DNA of 64,000 nucleotides from an uncultured Prevotellaceae bacterium (lineage in GTDB: Bacteria; Bacteroidota; Bacteroidia; Bacteroidales; Bacteroidaceae): positions 1 to 64,000 of the forward strand of contig CAMVIM010000014.1 in NCBI GenBank assembly GCA_947167515.1. Reading direction: 5' to 3'. The translations under genes and the position numbers were made by a program. The first letter of the stretch is position 1; each line of letters opens with the position of its first letter. The notes beneath the pieces were generated by a model. That model was not told where the DNA came from, made no database searches, and saw nothing but the letters and a program-made list of their open reading frames with translations. Below are positions 49,772 through 58,034 of the stretch, piece after piece.

Positions 49772-52276
49772 TCACTGCCTGTTTCTTCTTTCATCAGCCA
49801 ACCTTTTAATGGCCAGTTCCATGTCGCCGCCGAGGTCTTCGGCAAGTGCCTGTACCTCCATCTTCTCCGTCTCTTCCGTCGTATAGGCAAGGTACTCTTC
49901 GGGGCTTACCTCAGTGGCATAGACAGCGGACTGCGTACCGCCCAGACCTATCCATACTTCCTTGTAGAGCCGTGACGGGTCGTTGGCCTGGTTGATGCTC
50001 AGAATCTGAGCCTTCTCCTTGTCCGTCAGCCCGAGCAGTGTCTGGATCTGGTCGAACTTGTTCATGTACTTGCGCTGGTCAAGGAGTATCTTACAGTCGG
50101 AGTTGTTGATGATGGACTCCTTCACGACGGGCGAGGATATGATGTCGTCCACCTCCTGCGTCACCACGATGGCCTCGCCGAAATACTTTCTCACGGTCTT
50201 GTAGAGATAGAGCATGTACTCCGCCATGTTCTCAGATGCCAGCGCCTTCCATGCCTCTTCCACGATAAGGACTTTGCGGATGCCCTTCAGACGGCGCATC
50301 TTGTTGATGAAGGCTTCCATGATGATGATGGTCACCACGGGGAAAAGCTCCTTGTTGTCCTTCACCGTGTCCACGTCGAAGACCACGAAGCGCTTGTTCA
50401 GCAGGTCGATGTTCTCCTTCGAGTTCAGCAGGAAGTCATAGCGACCGCCCTTGTAGTACTGCCGGAGGGTCGTCAGGAAGTTGTCGATGTTGAAGTCGTC
50501 GCGCTCCACCTTGATGTCGCGCTCTGCCATCTGCTGACGGTACACGTCGCGCATATACTCATAGAAGGTGTCGAAGCACGGCACGATGTCCCTGTTCGTC
50601 TGTATCAGTTCTATGTAGGCGTTCAGCGCACTGCCCAACTCGCCCGATTCCGTCTTGGTCACCTTCTCGTTGTCGCTCTTCCAGAGTGTCAGCAGCAGCG
50701 TCTTGATGCTGTCTTTCTTCTCCACGCTGAAAACCATGTCCTCGACGTAGAACGGGTTGAACGAGATGGGCCTGTCATCCGAATAGGTGTAGTAGATGCC
50801 GTCCTGTCCGTGCGTCTTGCGGTTGATCATGGCGCACAGCCCCGAATAGGAGTGTCCCGTATCCACCAGCACGATATGGGCACCCTGCTCATAGTACTGG
50901 CGCACAATATGGTTCATAAAGAAACTTTTACCGCTGCCCGAAGGCCCCAGCACGAACTTGTTGCGGTTGGTGATGATGCCCTGCTTCATGGGCAGGTCAC
51001 TGATGTCGAGGTGCAGGGGCTTCCCCGTCAGCCTGTCCACCATCTTGATGCCGAAGGGCGAGAGCGAACTGCGGTAGTTCGTTTCCTCGATGAAGAGGCA
51101 TGTAGCCTGCTCGATGAAAGTATAAAAACTTTCCTCGGCAGGGAAGTCCGCCTGATTGCCGGGGATGCCTGCCCAGTAGAGTGTCGGGCAGTCCACGGTG
51201 TTGTGCCTCGGCATGCACTCCATGCTTGCCAACTGGCTTCCGATGTCGTTCTTGGCACGCTTCAGTTCCTCGCTGTCGTCGCTCCATGCAATGACGTTGT
51301 AGTGGGCACGGACGCTGATGAGTCCGTTGGAGTGCGCTTCGTTCAGGTATTCCTCTATCCACTCGCTGTTGATGGCATTGCTACGGCTGTAACGGCTGAG
51401 CGACTGCATGTTTCTTGATGACTTCTCGAAGCGCTGCAGGTTTTCATCGCTGTTGTCGAGTATCACATACTGGTTATAGATGTGGTTGCAGGGCAGCAGC
51501 AGTCCCACGGGACTGGCGAACGACAGTCGGCAGTCGCTCCGGTCTGTGCTCAGTCTCTCATAGCGTACATCCGTTCCGACTTTTGCGGGGAGGTCTGCCA
51601 CGTCAGAGAGCGTGAAGAGGCACAGACTATTGTCGCCCACGCGCATCTCCGCAGGGTCGAGGTCGATGTCCTGCAGGGACTTGTCGCCCTCTGGCTGCAG
51701 GGATAGGTAGCGCTCTATGATGCCTGCCTTCTCTTTCGTGCCGACGATTTCCGCATCCGACAGTCTGCGGAGCCTGACAAAACCGGAGTCGTTCATGATA
51801 TGCTCAAACTGATCCACAGCCTCCAGATAGCGTGCAGCCGTTTCACGGTTCACCTCCCTGGGGATGATATGCCCACGGCAGAGAGTTGAAAAGTTGCTCT
51901 GCATACGGTTACGCTCCTTCGTGGTCTTCGTCAGGTAGAGGTAGCACGAATGGTTCAGGAAGGGACGCTCGTTGAAGTGCCGTTCAAAACTGCGGGAGAG
52001 GAAGCTCATGCCGTCCTTGTGCAGTTCCGGCTCATACCTTTCACGGACAAACCAGTCCTGCTTGTGCAGGATGCTGTAGTCGGGCAGCACCTTGATAGCC
52101 TTGCACCAGCAGCCGTGAATGGCCTCGTACTCGGCAGAGGTCACGGTGTAGAGTTCGGGCAGCGTCACCTCATAGCAGACGGTGATGTCCGCATCCTTGG
52201 AGACGATGCAGCCGTTCTCCACAGCCAGCAGGGGCAGCTTGTTCTCAACGGTCGTTGCTTTCAGGATATTTCTCAT
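49772..52276 (-). CDS. traG: Conjugative transfer ATPase TraG (VirB4-like)
   Basis: The 834-residue protein is a VirB4-type ATPase with Walker A GPSGSGKS (residues 444-451), the Walker B region (RKVLIVEEAWKALASENMAE) and the conserved VVTQEVDDIISSPVVKESII. It powers assembly of the channel from the cytoplasmic face. The start overlaps the end of traF by 32 bp. Confidence 0.93.
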   Translation of the reverse strand: MRNILKATTVENKLPLLAVENGCIVSKDADITVCYEVTLPELYTVTSAEYEAIHGCWCKAIKVLPDYSILHKQDWFVRERYEPELHKDGMSFLSRSFERHFNERPFLNHSCYLYLTKTTKERNRMQSNFSTLCRGHIIPREVNRETAARYLEAVDQFEHIMNDSGFVRLRRLSDAEIVGTKEKAGIIERYLSLQPEGDKSLQDIDLDPAEMRVGDNSLCLFTLSDVADLPAKVGTDVRYERLSTDRSDCRLSFASPVGLLLPCNHIYNQYVILDNSDENLQRFEKSSRNMQSLSRYSRSNAINSEWIEEYLNEAHSNGLISVRAHYNVIAWSDDSEELKRAKNDIGSQLASMECMPRHNTVDCPTLYWAGIPGNQADFPAEESFYTFIEQATCLFIEETNYRSSLSPFGIKMVDRLTGKPLHLDISDLPMKQGIITNRNKFVLGPSGSGKSFFMNHIVRQYYEQGAHIVLVDTGHSYSGLCAMINRKTHGQDGIYYTYSDDRPISFNPFYVEDMVFSVEKKDSIKTLLLTLWKSDNEKVTKTESGELGSALNAYIELIQTNRDIVPCFDTFYEYMRDVYRQQMAERDIKVERDDFNIDNFLTTLRQYYKGGRYDFLLNSKENIDLLNKRFVVFDVDTVKDNKELFPVVTIIIMEAFINKMRRLKGIRKVLIVEEAWKALASENMAEYMLYLYKTVRKYFGEAIVVTQEVDDIISSPVVKESIINNSDCKILLDQRKYMNKFDQIQTLLGLTDKEKAQILSINQANDPSRLYKEVWIGLGGTQSAVYATEVSPEEYLAYTTEETEKMEVQALAEDLGGDMELAIKRLADERRNRQ

Positions 52277-52604
52277 TCACTCTTTGGTTTAACTTGTTTT
52301 TAATGGTCTGGTATGGCTTTTTGCGGTTGATGAGGAAACGGGGCCTGCTTCTCTTTGCCATCAGCTTCATCAGTCCGTACTCCCCGAAGCGTCGGTTGAG
52401 GGCGAAGGTCTGCCACACAAGCAGCGAGGCAGACACTACACCCGTACCGATGCACACCCACTGGTTTACTCCAGCGAGGAAGAGGATGACGAACAGGACG
52501 AAGATGGCGAGCAGCCCACCTGCGAAGATAAACAGGTACTGCGCTTTGAGTCCCTTGAACTCAACCGACTGGCCTATACCCTTGTTGATGTTGTACTCTG
52601 CCAT
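52245..52604 (-). CDS. traF: Conjugative transfer protein TraF (DUF4133)
   Basis: The 119-residue protein is DUF4133: YNINKGIGQSVEFKGLKAQY, two transmembrane helices (YLFIFAGGLLAIFVLFVILF) and NRRFGEYGLMKLMAKRSRPR, similar to VirB3. The gene follows traE by 42 bp. Confidence 0.92.
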   Translation of the reverse strand: MAEYNINKGIGQSVEFKGLKAQYLFIFAGGLLAIFVLFVILFLAGVNQWVCIGTGVVSASLLVWQTFALNRRFGEYGLMKLMAKRSRPRFLINRKKPYQTIKNKLNQRVNEKYPESNDR

Positions 52605-52646
52605 CTTCCCTTTCCTCCTATACCTTATTATTATATGCGTATAGGG

Positions 52647-52955
52647 TTAGAGGAAGAAGGAGCGGAGGATGGTTGCAGCCACGATGAGGAAGATGCAGGC
52701 ACCAAACCAGCTTGCAGCGGTCTTCGAGGTGTCGGGGTCACCACTGGAGAACTTACCGTACACCTTCACGCCGCCGATGAGTCCCACGACGGCACCGATG
52801 GCATACACAAGTTTCGTGGCGGGCTCAAAGTAGGAACTGACCATTGACGTGGCTTCGTTGATACCAGCCAGTCCGTTGCCCTGGGCCATTGCGTTCACAC
52901 TTGCAGCAACTACGAGTGCTGCGATCATTCCGATTCTCTTGTTGTTCTTTGTCAT
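52647..52955 (-). CDS. traE: Conjugative transfer protein TraE (DUF4134)
   Basis: The 102-residue protein has a cleavable signal followed by two transmembrane helices (LVYAIGAVVGLIGGVKVYGK, GACIFLIVAATILRSFFL), the VirB2-like pilin type DUF4134. It would be the major structural subunit of the mating channel. Confidence 0.92.
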   Translation of the reverse strand: MTKNNKRIGMIAALVVAASVNAMAQGNGLAGINEATSMVSSYFEPATKLVYAIGAVVGLIGGVKVYGKFSSGDPDTSKTAASWFGACIFLIVAATILRSFFL

Positions 52956-53035
52956 AAAAATAAGTTTTGTTGTTAATGCCCCGGACGTTGCCGCCCGAGG
53001 CGGGTTAATGTTTAATGGTTGATGATTCTTTGGTA

Positions 53036-53323
53036 TTAGTCTTCAAATACAGATAGGACTTTCTCCTGATGCTCCTTGAAGATGGTCGTAATGACATCAC
53101 TATATTCCGATAGATGGTCTTCAAGGACGGAAGACACGAAACTTCCTTTTGTAAGACCAACATCTTCAGCAGTCTCGACTACAGCCTTCATCTTGTCGAA
53201 AAGGTTTTTGTCGATATAGACAGCGACCTTTCTCTTGGCTGGACGCTCCGTGAGGAACTGGTTCTTGTACTCTGTTGTTGCACTCTCCTGATTCTTAATC
53301 TGAATCTTGTTGTTCTTTGTCAT
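53036..53323 (-). CDS. DUF3408-like/RHH small protein of the transfer operon
   Basis: The 95-residue protein has a ribbon-helix-helix-like region (RKVAVYIDKNLFDKMKAVVE then GLTKGSFVSSVLEDHLSEY), resembling DUF3408 proteins such as the one at 54089-54577. It lies between traE and traD. The role is probably DNA binding at the element's own sites, an inference. Confidence 0.7.
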   Translation of the reverse strand: MTKNNKIQIKNQESATTEYKNQFLTERPAKRKVAVYIDKNLFDKMKAVVETAEDVGLTKGSFVSSVLEDHLSEYSDVITTIFKEHQEKVLSVFED

Positions 53324-53358
53324 AATGAATTTAATTTTTAATTGTTGTTTAATAATTG

Positions 53359-54063
53359 TTATACGAAGTCACGGATATTGAACTCCGTGGGATTCTCTGG
53401 TAACTTGAAGGGCTTTCTGCCGTTATCAGGAGTTTCTTCTCCACTTGCCGTATTGCCCCCGTCTTGGCTCTTGTACTTCTCTATGATGGAGCGTACCCGT
53501 TTTGAGAAATCTGCCTGATTCTTTTCAAGCACGTTTAGAAGTTCCGTTCCATCAAGATAATCGAGCACCTTGCCAGCCTTGGCTTCCTCAGACTTTGTGG
53601 CTTCAGGTTTCTTCGCCACTTTCATTGCCTCAACCATGTCCTCGTAGGTATAGCCCTCTGCATAGATTTCGGCTGGTGTCTCATCAGCATTTTCTTCCTT
53701 GGAATACCTAAAGCTCTTGAAAGCCTCTTCTTCTTCCTCTGGTGTCATCTGCCTGAGTCCGCTGTCATGCTTTGGCGGTGCAAAAGTAACGTCTTTCTCG
53801 TCCACCTCTTCACCTTCTTCCGAAATGGCTGCAACTGGCTGTGAATTGGCTGCAACTGGCTTAGTTGCGTTTGCCCTGACAAGGCTTTTGCCCATGAAAT
53901 CACTCTCTTTTACCTGTGGTACGCTTTGCTTCACCTGTATGGTCTTTTGGGGCTTTCTGCCAATGTTCCTTATCAAGTCCGAAGGCTTGATGTCGAACCA
54001 TACAAGATGCAGGAAGACTATCATCCATACCAGCAGGATTATTAAAATTGTATTCATTTCCAT
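53359..54063 (-). CDS. traD: TraD-like conjugative transfer protein
   Basis: The 234-residue protein has one transmembrane helix at the start (LIILLVWMIVFLHLVWFD) and a long, charged, low-complexity cytoplasmic tail (EEEEAFKSFRYSKEENADET). This is the TraD of CTnDOT-like operons, of unknown role. The name is based on position and pattern, not on an activity. Confidence 0.75.
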   Translation of the reverse strand: MEMNTILIILLVWMIVFLHLVWFDIKPSDLIRNIGRKPQKTIQVKQSVPQVKESDFMGKSLVRANATKPVAANSQPVAAISEEGEEVDEKDVTFAPPKHDSGLRQMTPEEEEEAFKSFRYSKEENADETPAEIYAEGYTYEDMVEAMKVAKKPEATKSEEAKAGKVLDYLDGTELLNVLEKNQADFSKRVRSIIEKYKSQDGGNTASGEETPDNGRKPFKLPENPTEFNIRDFV

Positions 54064-54088
54064 ATGTCTCTTTGGTTGTGATAAAAGT

Positions 54089-54577
54089 TCATATCAGTTC
54101 ATCGGTGGTTTTCTTCGCACGGTAGAGGGCATTGATCCTGTCACGGTATTGTTCCAGATGTGCCGTCACAATCAGGTCAAGATAGCCACCGACGGAGAGC
54201 TGCCCGTTTCCAAGTTCCTTCACAATCCGGCTGATGGCATCATGATTGGCAACACTCAGATAGGCAGCCTTGCGAAATCTTATCTCATTACGCACGAGGA
54301 AGAACTGGTCATAGTCACAGCCGCTCGTCGAAGAACGTCTCGGTGACGGTTCTCTTTTATTGCGTGATGAAGTGGATGGTGTCTGTGTCTCTGACAGGGC
54401 ATCTTGGTCTTGTGAGGCAAGAGCATTCCCTGCATCGGCAGGGGTTTCTTGCACACTCTGCTCCTTGTCTTCCTCAACTGGTGCCTGTCGCTGAAATGGC
54501 ACACCTCCCTTGGTTCTCATGTGGACGCTGTTGATGAGAAATTCCTCGTCCACATTACTGGCAGTTCTCTTTCCCAT
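54089..54577 (-). CDS. DUF3408 protein (TraB-like)
   Basis: The 162-residue protein has a disordered N-terminal half, rich in Q, S and P, and a C-terminal ribbon-helix-helix-like domain (FRKAAYLSVANHDAISRIVK, SVGGYLDLIVTAHLEQYRDR), the DUF3408 pattern. It follows traA by 5 bp and would be traB by position. Confidence 0.82.
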   Translation of the reverse strand: MGKRTASNVDEEFLINSVHMRTKGGVPFQRQAPVEEDKEQSVQETPADAGNALASQDQDALSETQTPSTSSRNKREPSPRRSSTSGCDYDQFFLVRNEIRFRKAAYLSVANHDAISRIVKELGNGQLSVGGYLDLIVTAHLEQYRDRINALYRAKKTTDELI

Positions 54578-54582
54578 TGTCT

Positions 54583-55359
54583 CTACTGGTTAATGGTTGC
54601 TAAGAACTCTTCTGCCAGTTCCTTGATATTGCTGCCTTTCAGAAGGGCCATATCAGGAGGGAAGAGAGTGGAACGGAATACTGCCTTTTGGCTGTCCGTC
54701 AGTTCACGGCGGAAGCGTACGCTGTTTGGCAATCGGGTGTTCAGGATGCGGAAGCCCATTTCTGGGATCACCTTGTCATACATGTCATAGATTTCTGTCC
54801 GCTCGCGCCTGTCGGTCATTGTCCAGAACAGGACAATATCCTTTGTCCTTGCCTTGCCTGTAGTCATCAGCTTGTCACGGAACAGTTCCACGAATTGCAG
54901 GGCACTGTCAATGACGAAGGGGTCTGCACTTATCGGCACGAAGATGTAATCCATCTGTGAGAGTGTCTTCAGCACTCCGTTGGAGTTGATGGTGCCGGGC
55001 AGGTCGAAGAAAACGATGTCCAAGTCCTCGTCCTCAGTCATGACCTCTGCCTGGTCGAGTGCATCAACGGGGTTGGTGTCTGTAATCACAAAGGCTTTCT
55101 TGCCTGTCTTGCGGAACACGTCACACGCCTGGGCTTTCAGTTCCTCGTCATGCTCTATCAGTTCCAACTCGCGTACTCGCTCCAAGTAGATGCTGTGCTG
55201 TGGATGGTCACAGTCAAGCACGCCCACGTTGTAGCCTGCTACATTGTGGAGGTAGTTCGACAGCAGGGTCGTGATGGTGGATTTCCCGATGCCTCCCTTC
55301 TGGGATGAGATGGCAACGAAGATTTCATTTCCTGGTTCTTTGCTTGTTTCTTTGTTCAT
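54583..55359 (-). CDS. traA: ParA-family ATPase TraA
   Basis: The 258-residue product (from the ATG at 55359) carries the deviant Walker A KGGIGKST (residues 21-28), the DLPGT Walker B-like segment and a conserved VLDCDHPQHS motif, as in ParA/MinD ATPases. It probably positions the element or its transfer machinery. It is the first gene of the tra operon. No promoter with the full consensus is visible in the 100 bp upstream. Confidence 0.92.
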   Translation of the reverse strand: MNKETSKEPGNEIFVAISSQKGGIGKSTITTLLSNYLHNVAGYNVGVLDCDHPQHSIYLERVRELELIEHDEELKAQACDVFRKTGKKAFVITDTNPVDALDQAEVMTEDEDLDIVFFDLPGTINSNGVLKTLSQMDYIFVPISADPFVIDSALQFVELFRDKLMTTGKARTKDIVLFWTMTDRRERTEIYDMYDKVIPEMGFRILNTRLPNSVRFRRELTDSQKAVFRSTLFPPDMALLKGSNIKELAEEFLATINQ

Positions 55360-56263
55360 TATCTTGATTCTTTTAATTGTTGATACTTCCAATATCTGGA
55401 TATGGGTTTATCTGGTATGTCGATGTCCTGATGACCTGAGTTGTCGGTATTTCGGTTCTTCGAAGCAGTGAGTTGTTAATGTCTTACCGTTCTGACATCT
55501 CAGTACAACCAACATTCGACTGTTTCAATAATCCTGTCCTTAGTGTGTTGATGTGTTCATGAGTTAATGCATTCATGATTGCATGGGTTACTCAAAGCAC
55601 CGACACACTGATGTTTCGGTGCATCGCGTATTCGGTTTGTTGATGTTTTGAATGTGTTCATACTCGCATTGTTAAAGTGTTAATGACTCGATTTGTCGAT
55701 GCAAAGGAACATTGATTTTTCCATGATTCAATGGCTGTTGCCTCAGTTGGCTGTAAGTGGCGGTGAACTGGCTGCAAGTGGCGGTTCGTGCCTATTCCGC
55801 AGCCCGTAAAATCACCGTAATTTTGCAGCCGGATTCAGACGTGATACGCAGGTGAGCGACACCTGACAAGTCCATCCTGCTTCCTGTCGGGAAGGTTCCT
55901 ACCTCTCACGCAAGGCGGAAACGGTCTTTTTCTTTTCACAGAACAGAGAGATGTCCAACCGCCAATGTCGGTAGAAAGAACTAATCCAACCGCATCATGC
56001 GGTATAGGGAGCAATCCATCTGACTTGTCTTTAAGACCTGTCAGAGCACGTCCGCTTTTGCAAGCGGATTTTAATGTTCTCAAGAACATAGCAAGGTATG
56101 TTTTCTGCTGCATGAAACTCCGTTTGCAGCATAAAACCCCTTGCTCTGCCGAGGGCTGGGGCTGTCCTCCGAAGTCGGACTGCCTGTTGATACTGCCGTA
56201 GGCGCACATTGTTCATGCAAGCAGTGAGTGATAACCATATTGTCAAACAAAACAGATTCAAGA
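55360..56263. other. Divergent tra/mob intergenic region, probable oriT
   Basis: About 900 bases without a convincing gene separate traA from mobA. Visible content: many short runs containing tgttgatg/gttaatg words (55400-55700), a direct repeat at 55748-55785, several hairpins (for example ccgcttttgcaagcgg near 56050), and a ccgaagtcggactgcct segment near 56170, just before mobA. Transfer origins of CTnDOT-like elements lie upstream of mobA, so this is the likely place; the nick site is not identified. Confidence 0.6.
55748..55785. repeat. 17-bp direct repeat, 21-bp period, in the oriT region
   Basis: TGGCTGTAAGTGGCGGT (55748-55764) is followed by TGGCTGCAAGTGGCGGT (55769-55785), one mismatch apart. 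Direct repeats of this kind are typical accessory-protein sites. Confidence 0.85.
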
Positions 56264-56683
56264 ATGAACAGAAAACAGAATAAGGGAGGAAGAAATCCCA
56301 AGGCTGATCCAGCGACAAACCGCTATTCAGTCAACTTCACCAGTCAGGAACACATGCGTTTTCTGAAGATGTATGACCGTTCCGGCATGACGAGCAAGTC
56401 ATCTTTCATCAAGGCGCAGTTCTTCGGTGAGACTTTCCATGTGGTCACTTTCGACAAGGGACTGCACGAATACTACACTAAACTGAGCGATTTTCACGCG
56501 CAGTTCCGCATGGTTGGCAACAACTACAACCAGACTTTGAAGGAACTGAGGAGCCACTTTTCCGAGCGCAGGGCAATGGCTCTGACCTACAAACTGGAGA
56601 AGTACATGCAGCAGTTAGTAGAGATTGCTTCGAAGATTGTGGAACTGACAAACGAGTATCAGCAGAAATGGTCGCAAAGATAA
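56264..56683 (+). CDS. mobA: Mobilisation accessory protein MobA
   Basis: The product (139 residues from the ATG at 56264) has a ribbon-helix-helix-like start (NRYSVNFTSQEHMRFLKMYD, GMTSKSSFIKAQFFGETF) and the LSDFHAQFRMVGNNYNQTLK helix of Bacteroides relaxosome accessory proteins. It should bind oriT and help the relaxase. Its end overlaps mobB by 16 bp. Confidence 0.9.
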   Translation: MNRKQNKGGRNPKADPATNRYSVNFTSQEHMRFLKMYDRSGMTSKSSFIKAQFFGETFHVVTFDKGLHEYYTKLSDFHAQFRMVGNNYNQTLKELRSHFSERRAMALTYKLEKYMQQLVEIASKIVELTNEYQQKWSQR

Positions 56684-57984
56684 GTTTCGGAAACTCGCTG
56701 TTTGGCGCACTGGCGTACAACGGGGAGAAGATCAACAAGGACGAGGGCAAGCTGCTTGCCACCAACCGCATCTTTGATGACGGTACGGGCAAGGTGAACA
56801 TCCGGAAGGCAATGGAGGATTTCATGCACTTCATTCCAGACCGATGCCGCACGGAGAATCCTGTGGTGCATATCTCCCTCAATCCGCATCCCGATGACAG
56901 GCTGACGGATACGGACATGGAGAACATTGCCCGTGAGTACATGGAGAAGATTGGATTTGGCGGTCAGCCCTATATGGTCTATAAGCACGAGGACATTGAC
57001 CGCCACCACATGCACATCGTTACCATCCGTGTAAAGGAGGACGGCAAGGCCATCAGTTCCAGTAATAACTTCTACCAGAGCAAGAGGGCGACACGCGAAC
57101 TGGAGAAGAAGTACAACCTGCACACGGCAGAACGTGGGCAGGCTATTTCCGAGATTCCTCTCCGCAAGGTGAATGCCAGTGAGGGTGATGTGAAGAAGCA
57201 GATAGCCAACACCGTCAAGGCGGTTGTCCGTGGCTACCACTATCAGACTTTGGGAGAACTCCGTGCCGTCCTTTCCTTATATAATATAGATGTGGAGGAA
57301 ACACGGGGCATGGCCCGTAATCGGGAATATCACGGTCTGGTTTATTCCGCCACCGATGACAACGGCAACCGAGTTGGCAATCCGTTTAAGGCATCCAAAA
57401 TTGGGCCGTCCGTCGGTTATGAGGCAGTGCAAAAGCGTTTCGCATGGTCGAAGAAACAGATTGCAGACAAGGGCATAGCCGCTTCGCTGAAAGAAAAGAT
57501 ACTGCCCATATTGGCGGCATCATCCAACGTTGAGAATTTCAAAAGCCGCTTGCAGGCTCAGGGTATGGACGTGGTTTTCCGCTACACGGACACGGGACGC
57601 ATCTATGGTGCCACCTTCATTGACCACGACAGCCGCAGTGTTCTGAATGGTTCGCGCATGTGCAAGGAACTTTCCGCCAATGCACTGGAACAGTTCTTCA
57701 ACAGTCCTCACGACCACACCCAGACGCAGCAGGGACAGACAACCGACCAAGGACAGTCCACACAAGAAGTTGCAGGACATGGAACTGGTGGAGGGCAGCA
57801 GTCGTCTGGTTCCGACCATTGGCAGAGCCAGTCAACCCCAGTTTCAGACTACGACCACTCTCATTCCGACTTCGACGGCTTCGGCTTGTTCACCACTGAT
57901 AACCCAGCGGTTGATCCTGCCGAAGAAGAGTTCAGAAGACGGATGCAGAGGAAGAAGAAGAAACGTCGTGGTCCGAGACTCTGA
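56668..57984 (+). CDS. mobB: Relaxase MobB
   Basis: The 438-residue relaxase has the motif III HHMHIV (residues 113-118) that binds the metal, preceded by VVHISLNPHP, and a candidate catalytic tyrosine Y17 in ALAYNGEK. The C-terminal 100 residues are Q/G/S rich and may be flexible, ending in a basic tail. It nicks oriT and leads the DNA strand into the channel. The start overlaps mobA by 16 bp. Confidence 0.92.
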   Translation: MVAKISFGNSLFGALAYNGEKINKDEGKLLATNRIFDDGTGKVNIRKAMEDFMHFIPDRCRTENPVVHISLNPHPDDRLTDTDMENIAREYMEKIGFGGQPYMVYKHEDIDRHHMHIVTIRVKEDGKAISSSNNFYQSKRATRELEKKYNLHTAERGQAISEIPLRKVNASEGDVKKQIANTVKAVVRGYHYQTLGELRAVLSLYNIDVEETRGMARNREYHGLVYSATDDNGNRVGNPFKASKIGPSVGYEAVQKRFAWSKKQIADKGIAASLKEKILPILAASSNVENFKSRLQAQGMDVVFRYTDTGRIYGATFIDHDSRSVLNGSRMCKELSANALEQFFNSPHDHTQTQQGQTTDQGQSTQEVAGHGTGGGQQSSGSDHWQSQSTPVSDYDHSHSDFDGFGLFTTDNPAVDPAEEEFRRRMQRKKKKRRGPRL

Positions 57985-58034
57985 TTATCTATTATTCAAA
58001 TGCACTTTAATCACAATTCAAATTCCATTTTACT

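Noticed and set aside
55835-56209. ORFs on both strands in the oriT region
   Set aside because: Composition is not protein-like and no homology is recognised; the region is full of hairpins and repeats.
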